Positions 6,338 to 8,923 of a stretch of DNA of 8,923 nucleotides are shown one piece after another. The translations under genes were made by a program, and so were the position numbers. Position 1 is the stretch's first letter, and every line of letters begins with the position of its first letter. Location: the NCBI GenBank assembly GCA_016292545.1, contig JAEDIG010000102.1, positions 1 through 8,923 on the forward strand. The letters are read 5' to 3'. Origin of the DNA: Bacteroidaceae bacterium (lineage in GTDB: Bacteria; Bacteroidota; Bacteroidia; Bacteroidales; Bacteroidaceae). The notes under the pieces are model-generated. The model did not search any database, had not been told where the DNA came from, and was given only the letters and a program-made list of their open reading frames with translations.

Positions 6338-6794
6338 GCTGTGGCCCATCCTGTGCCTGCTGGCCGTGGGCACAGGATGCAACCATGGGAGAGTGTACCA
6401 TTCCTATCAGCCTGTAGGGCCAGACGGATGGGACCGCACGGACACCCTTGTGTTCCAGCTCCCTCACATGCCGGACAGCATGGCCATGCTCGACCTTTCG
6501 TTGTGTCTTCGGATTTTTCCCCAGTTATGGTGGCGTCAGGTGGCAGTGGGGGTGGAATACCGCTTGTTCCGTCCCGATACGTTGTTTCGCGACACGGTGC
6601 TTGTCACACTGTCCGATTCGGCCGGTTCCCGTTCGCTCGCAAGGAACCCGCTCCTGCAATACCGCCATCCGATGGCTTCCTTCAGCGCAGATAGGTTGCA
6701 GGGAGCCAGGTTGCGTGTGTTCCATCTGATGCGGTCCGAGACGCTTCCGCGAGTGTCGGATGTGGGGATAAGGGTTGAGCGCCGCCAGGATTGA
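6318..6794 (+). CDS. gldH: GldH-family lipoprotein
   Basis: This 158-residue protein resembles GldH, a lipoprotein of the Bacteroidota gliding apparatus that is also present in many non-gliding Bacteroidales. The ATG at 6318 was chosen because it gives a proper export signal: MCRLRNRL, then a hydrophobic run (about 9-17), then Cys21. The frame stays open to at least 6144, but translation from there is Arg-rich and out of keeping with the family. The lipobox is weak, GTGC rather than the usual L-[ASTV]-[GAS]-C, so lipidation is likely but not certain. The mature start VYHSY followed by W-DRTDTLVFQLP (38-49) is typical of GldH. The gene begins inside the ricT coding end (20-base overlap) and closes the plus-strand operon. 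Its stop lies three bases from the convergent S41 gene, with no evident terminator between them. Confidence 0.75.
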   Translation: MCRLRNRLWPILCLLAVGTGCNHGRVYHSYQPVGPDGWDRTDTLVFQLPHMPDSMAMLDLSLCLRIFPQLWWRQVAVGVEYRLFRPDTLFRDTVLVTLSDSAGSRSLARNPLLQYRHPMASFSADRLQGARLRVFHLMRSETLPRVSDVGIRVERRQD

Positions 6795-6797
6795 GCG

Positions 6798-7802
6798 TCA
6801 CTTGCGAAGCATCTGCCGGGCCGTTTCGATGAGTGTGTCTATGCCACGTGCCTGATCGGCAGAATCCAGGGCGCATGGGACATCGGGCTGTATGCCGAAC
6901 TCAATCTGCTGACGGTTGCGGTCGAGAGTGGGGCTGGCACTCAGGCGCACCGACCATCCGATGGGCAATTCGCTGCTGGTGGGCAGTCCTCCTCCTCCTC
7001 CCGTCTGGTCGCCCAGAATGGTGACATTGGGGCAGCACCGGATGTTGCGCACGAACACATTGGCTGCACTGTAGCACTCACGGTTGGTGAGCACCACCAC
7101 CCGTTTCTGCCAGCGGATGCCTTCAGAGGGGGTGAGATATTCAGCGCGTGGACTGCTGAAGGCATTGTGCGCCGTGCCGGTCTTGTGCTGCATGTAGCCC
7201 ACCAGAATGCGCTCGTTGGTGAAATGGCTGGCCAGACGTTCCGCATTGGTGAGCAGGCCGCCTCCGTTTCCCCTGATATCAAGGATGAGACCGTCGCAGG
7301 CACGCAGGTAATAGAGCATGTCGCTGATGTTCCCCTCGCCAATGCCACTTGAAAAACTGTTGTAGGCCACATAGCCGATGTTGTCGTCCAGAATGCGGTA
7401 ATAAAGACCTGCACCAATCTTGTAGTCGGTGCCCAGGTATTTGTCCTGCAGGGTTTCGTCGAAGTTGCGGGGGTAGTCCTCATGCCAGCTCCAGTAGCGT
7501 CCCACATCGGCACTATAGTAGAGATTCACGTGCCCGTCGCGCAGCTCGGCAAGCATGTCGCAGAGGACCTCGAAAAGTTGGGAGCGTGTCATGTGGGGTG
7601 TCAGGCGGGCTGCATAGCGGTCGTGCACTTCGTTCCAGTCGAGCCCTGTTTCTTGTGCCTTATAGTCGAAGAAGCAGTATTGGCGGTCGATGATTTGCCA
7701 GAGTGCCTCGAAATTGGCTTCAGGGTTGGCATCGTATTCCATGCCCTGCTGACAGGCAGAAAGCGTGAGGAGTGCAATGAGGGAGATGAGTATTTGTTTC
7801 AT
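6798..7802 (-). CDS. S41-family lipoprotein peptidase
   Basis: This 334-residue protein has a lipoprotein signal peptide with lipobox LSAC (Cys17), so it should be anchored in the envelope. The C-terminal half is an S41 (tricorn/CtpA-like) protease core: LILDIRGNGGG (172-182), a nucleophile region with S245 in ECYSAAN, and the EFGIQPD end motif (301-307). Lys is not seen at the usual Ser-Lys dyad distance after S245. H91 in LRDGHVNL and E301 instead fit the Ser/His/Glu arrangement of tricorn/IRBP-like members; this is inference from alignment memory. No PDZ domain is evident. The natural substrate is unknown. The ATG overlaps the stop of the upstream DUF3316-like gene as ATGA, and the end faces gldH across three bases. 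The protease family call is firm. Confidence 0.88.
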   Translation of the reverse strand: MKQILISLIALLTLSACQQGMEYDANPEANFEALWQIIDRQYCFFDYKAQETGLDWNEVHDRYAARLTPHMTRSQLFEVLCDMLAELRDGHVNLYYSADVGRYWSWHEDYPRNFDETLQDKYLGTDYKIGAGLYYRILDDNIGYVAYNSFSSGIGEGNISDMLYYLRACDGLILDIRGNGGGLLTNAERLASHFTNERILVGYMQHKTGTAHNAFSSPRAEYLTPSEGIRWQKRVVVLTNRECYSAANVFVRNIRCCPNVTILGDQTGGGGGLPTSSELPIGWSVRLSASPTLDRNRQQIEFGIQPDVPCALDSADQARGIDTLIETARQMLRK

Positions 7803-8623
7803 AGGATGGTTTTGCTAGCGTTGGGGGATGAGGGACGGATGACGCTGAAATGCTTCACTACCCCGAGGAGGAAATTGCGGTTGGTCTCGCGCACCCGGAT
7901 GTTGCACACATGGCTCTGTCTGGTGTCGTTCTGGTAGCCTATGCGAAAGGTGAGGCGTGGCAGGTGGTAGTCGACGGTGAGCAGTTGGCAGATGCTCAGC
8001 GCATTGCCGGGATGGGTGAAAAAGACATGGTCGTTCCATTTGCCTTCTCCTATCTCATAATAGCTTTCACCATAGCGCGGGCTGAACATGCCTCCAACCA
8101 CGGGAAGGTCGGCCTGATAGCGGATGCGGAATGCCTGTTTGCGTATGCGCAGGTCATAGATGGCAGCCACCGACGCGGATAGGTCGACGGCACATCGTGC
8201 CTGGGCGGGATTGTTGCCGTTGCGGGTGTTGTAGAGAAATCCCAGCCGTGCACCCAGCAGGCCGCCTGCCATCAGGCGAAGGCGGGGTAGGGGAGTCCAA
8301 TGGTAGTGCCAGCCTCCGTTCCATGCAATGTGCCCCCCATAGTCCTCTGCGTTGCCGGCAGGATTCTCGGTATAGGAGAAACCGGCCTGCCAGCGTTGCT
8401 GGAAGGAGATACGCTGGGCGGCATGACGGGTCATGCGCAGGGATTCGTGGAGAAATGATACGCAGGGACCCTGATACTCCATTGGGGAGAGATAGGTGTC
8501 GTATTGCAGCGAGCGGCCTATGCCCAGCACGTTGGCGTGGGTGAGTGTGCGCGTTTGCTCCTGTGCCCGGATGGGCGCAAGCCAGGCAAGGGCGAGAATG
8601 AGCAGCAGTATGAGGTTACGCAT
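7799..8623 (-). CDS. DUF3316-like exported protein
   Basis: This 274-residue protein has a clear signal peptide (residues 1-20, probable cleavage after PIRA). The mature part is made of alternating aromatic and polar beta-strand-like segments, including QRWQAGFSY, WHYHWTPLPRLRLMAGG and LTFRIGYQ. It finishes with a strand-like NFLLGVVKHFSV followed by a short tail. This pattern suggests an outer-membrane beta-barrel or periplasmic beta protein. The motif DTYLSPMEYQG (42-52) and the FSPRYGESYYEI segment (180-191) match my recollection of DUF3316, a Bacteroidota family of unknown function. It starts two bases after the parC stop and overlaps the S41 peptidase start by four bases, so all three are probably cotranscribed. 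The family label is moderately confident and no function can be assigned. Confidence 0.72.
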   Translation of the reverse strand: MRNLILLLILALAWLAPIRAQEQTRTLTHANVLGIGRSLQYDTYLSPMEYQGPCVSFLHESLRMTRHAAQRISFQQRWQAGFSYTENPAGNAEDYGGHIAWNGGWHYHWTPLPRLRLMAGGLLGARLGFLYNTRNGNNPAQARCAVDLSASVAAIYDLRIRKQAFRIRYQADLPVVGGMFSPRYGESYYEIGEGKWNDHVFFTHPGNALSICQLLTVDYHLPRLTFRIGYQNDTRQSHVCNIRVRETNRNFLLGVVKHFSVIRPSSPNASKTIL

Positions 8624-8625
8624 GG

Positions 8626-8923
8626 CTAGTCATCGAATAGGTGGAGCTGTCCGTTGATTTCGTCTGCCACGTCGCTCTGGCTCTTGCCTTCGTAGGGGTC
8701 GGGCTCTTCTTCGGGCTGGCTGCCTTCGGGGCCAGGCTCTTCCGATGCGGGCGGATCGGGGAAGCGTGTGGGCTCCAGTTCCTCCACTTGCTTCACCGTG
8801 AACACCGTGGCGCGCTTGCCTTTGGCTTTGAAGCCCTTCACACCCACAAACGACTCGGCATCCACCTCCAGCGGGTCGCGGAACTCGTCTACGCCTCCCA
8901 TGGTGATGCGGAAGCGCGGGAAG
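8626..8923 (-). CDS. parC: DNA topoisomerase IV subunit A, C-terminal end (partial)
   Basis: Only the last 98 codons lie in the window; the frame runs off the right edge, so the 5' end is missing. The segment FPRFRIT...DPLEVDAESF followed by VKGFKAKGKR and LEPTRFP is characteristic of the tail of the Bacteroidota topoisomerase IV A subunit, which together with ParE decatenates sister chromosomes. From about 45 residues before the end the chain becomes acidic and Pro-rich (repeated EEP/PEEEPDP), then ends DEINGQLHLFDD, close to the conserved terminal D-E-I-x-G-Q motif I recall for this protein. The internal ATG at 8901 is not the start. It lies upstream of, and two bases from, the DUF3316-like gene. 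GyrA is the alternative, but the tail fits ParC better. Confidence 0.82.
   Translation of the reverse strand, partial: FPRFRITMGGVDEFRDPLEVDAESFVGVKGFKAKGKRATVFTVKQVEELEPTRFPDPPASEEPGPEGSQPEEEPDPYEGKSQSDVADEINGQLHLFDD

Noticed and set aside
5066..6382. 438-codon antisense ORF across the ricT-like gene
   Set aside because: It is a shadow of a protein with conserved PSP1 motifs. Its apparent membrane segment (about 15-40 and 75-110) arises from the antisense of Lys/Glu-rich codons.

Overview
The window looks like a chromosomal segment of a Bacteroidota bacterium, most likely order Bacteroidales and perhaps a Prevotella-like lineage. The evidence is the gene content (GldH, a Bacteroidota-type RicT/PSP1 protein, a DUF3316-like protein, a secreted GH51 arabinofuranosidase), promoter sequences of the TTG-N20-TAnnTTTG type, and start sites without clear Shine-Dalgarno sequences. 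Coding DNA is GC-rich and the left intergenic region is patchy, with one very AT-rich island. Genus-level placement is inference.

Layout. Positions 1-974 contain no convincing protein gene. They hold GC-rich hairpin repeats (about 49-150), a weak terminator-like hairpin (350-371), an AT-rich island (445-530), a nested inverted-repeat structure (547-724), and a good Bacteroidota promoter (814-845), followed by a leader with small overlapping ORFs and a palindrome. Positions 975-6794 carry five tightly packed plus-strand genes: GH51 alpha-L-arabinofuranosidase, metF, holB (clamp-loader delta'), ricT-like PSP1 protein and gldH. They overlap or lie at most 12 bases apart, so they probably form one operon. 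Positions 6798-8923 carry three minus-strand genes read leftwards: the 3' end of parC (topoisomerase IV subunit A), a DUF3316-like exported protein and an S41-family lipoprotein peptidase. They are also packed with 2-base spacing or ATGA overlap. The two gene blocks converge with only three bases between their stop codons.

Function. The right-hand block and metF-holB-ricT-gldH are mostly conserved chromosomal genes covering one-carbon metabolism, DNA replication, Fe-S/RNA-processing-type regulation, the cell envelope and chromosome decatenation. The arabinofuranosidase at the head of the plus-strand block is the odd member: it is a secreted glycan-degrading enzyme with no SusC/SusD partner in view, joined to metF by a 4-base overlap. 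I see no defence system, CRISPR array, transposase, tRNA or rRNA. The least explained DNA is the repeat-rich 1-974 intergenic region.
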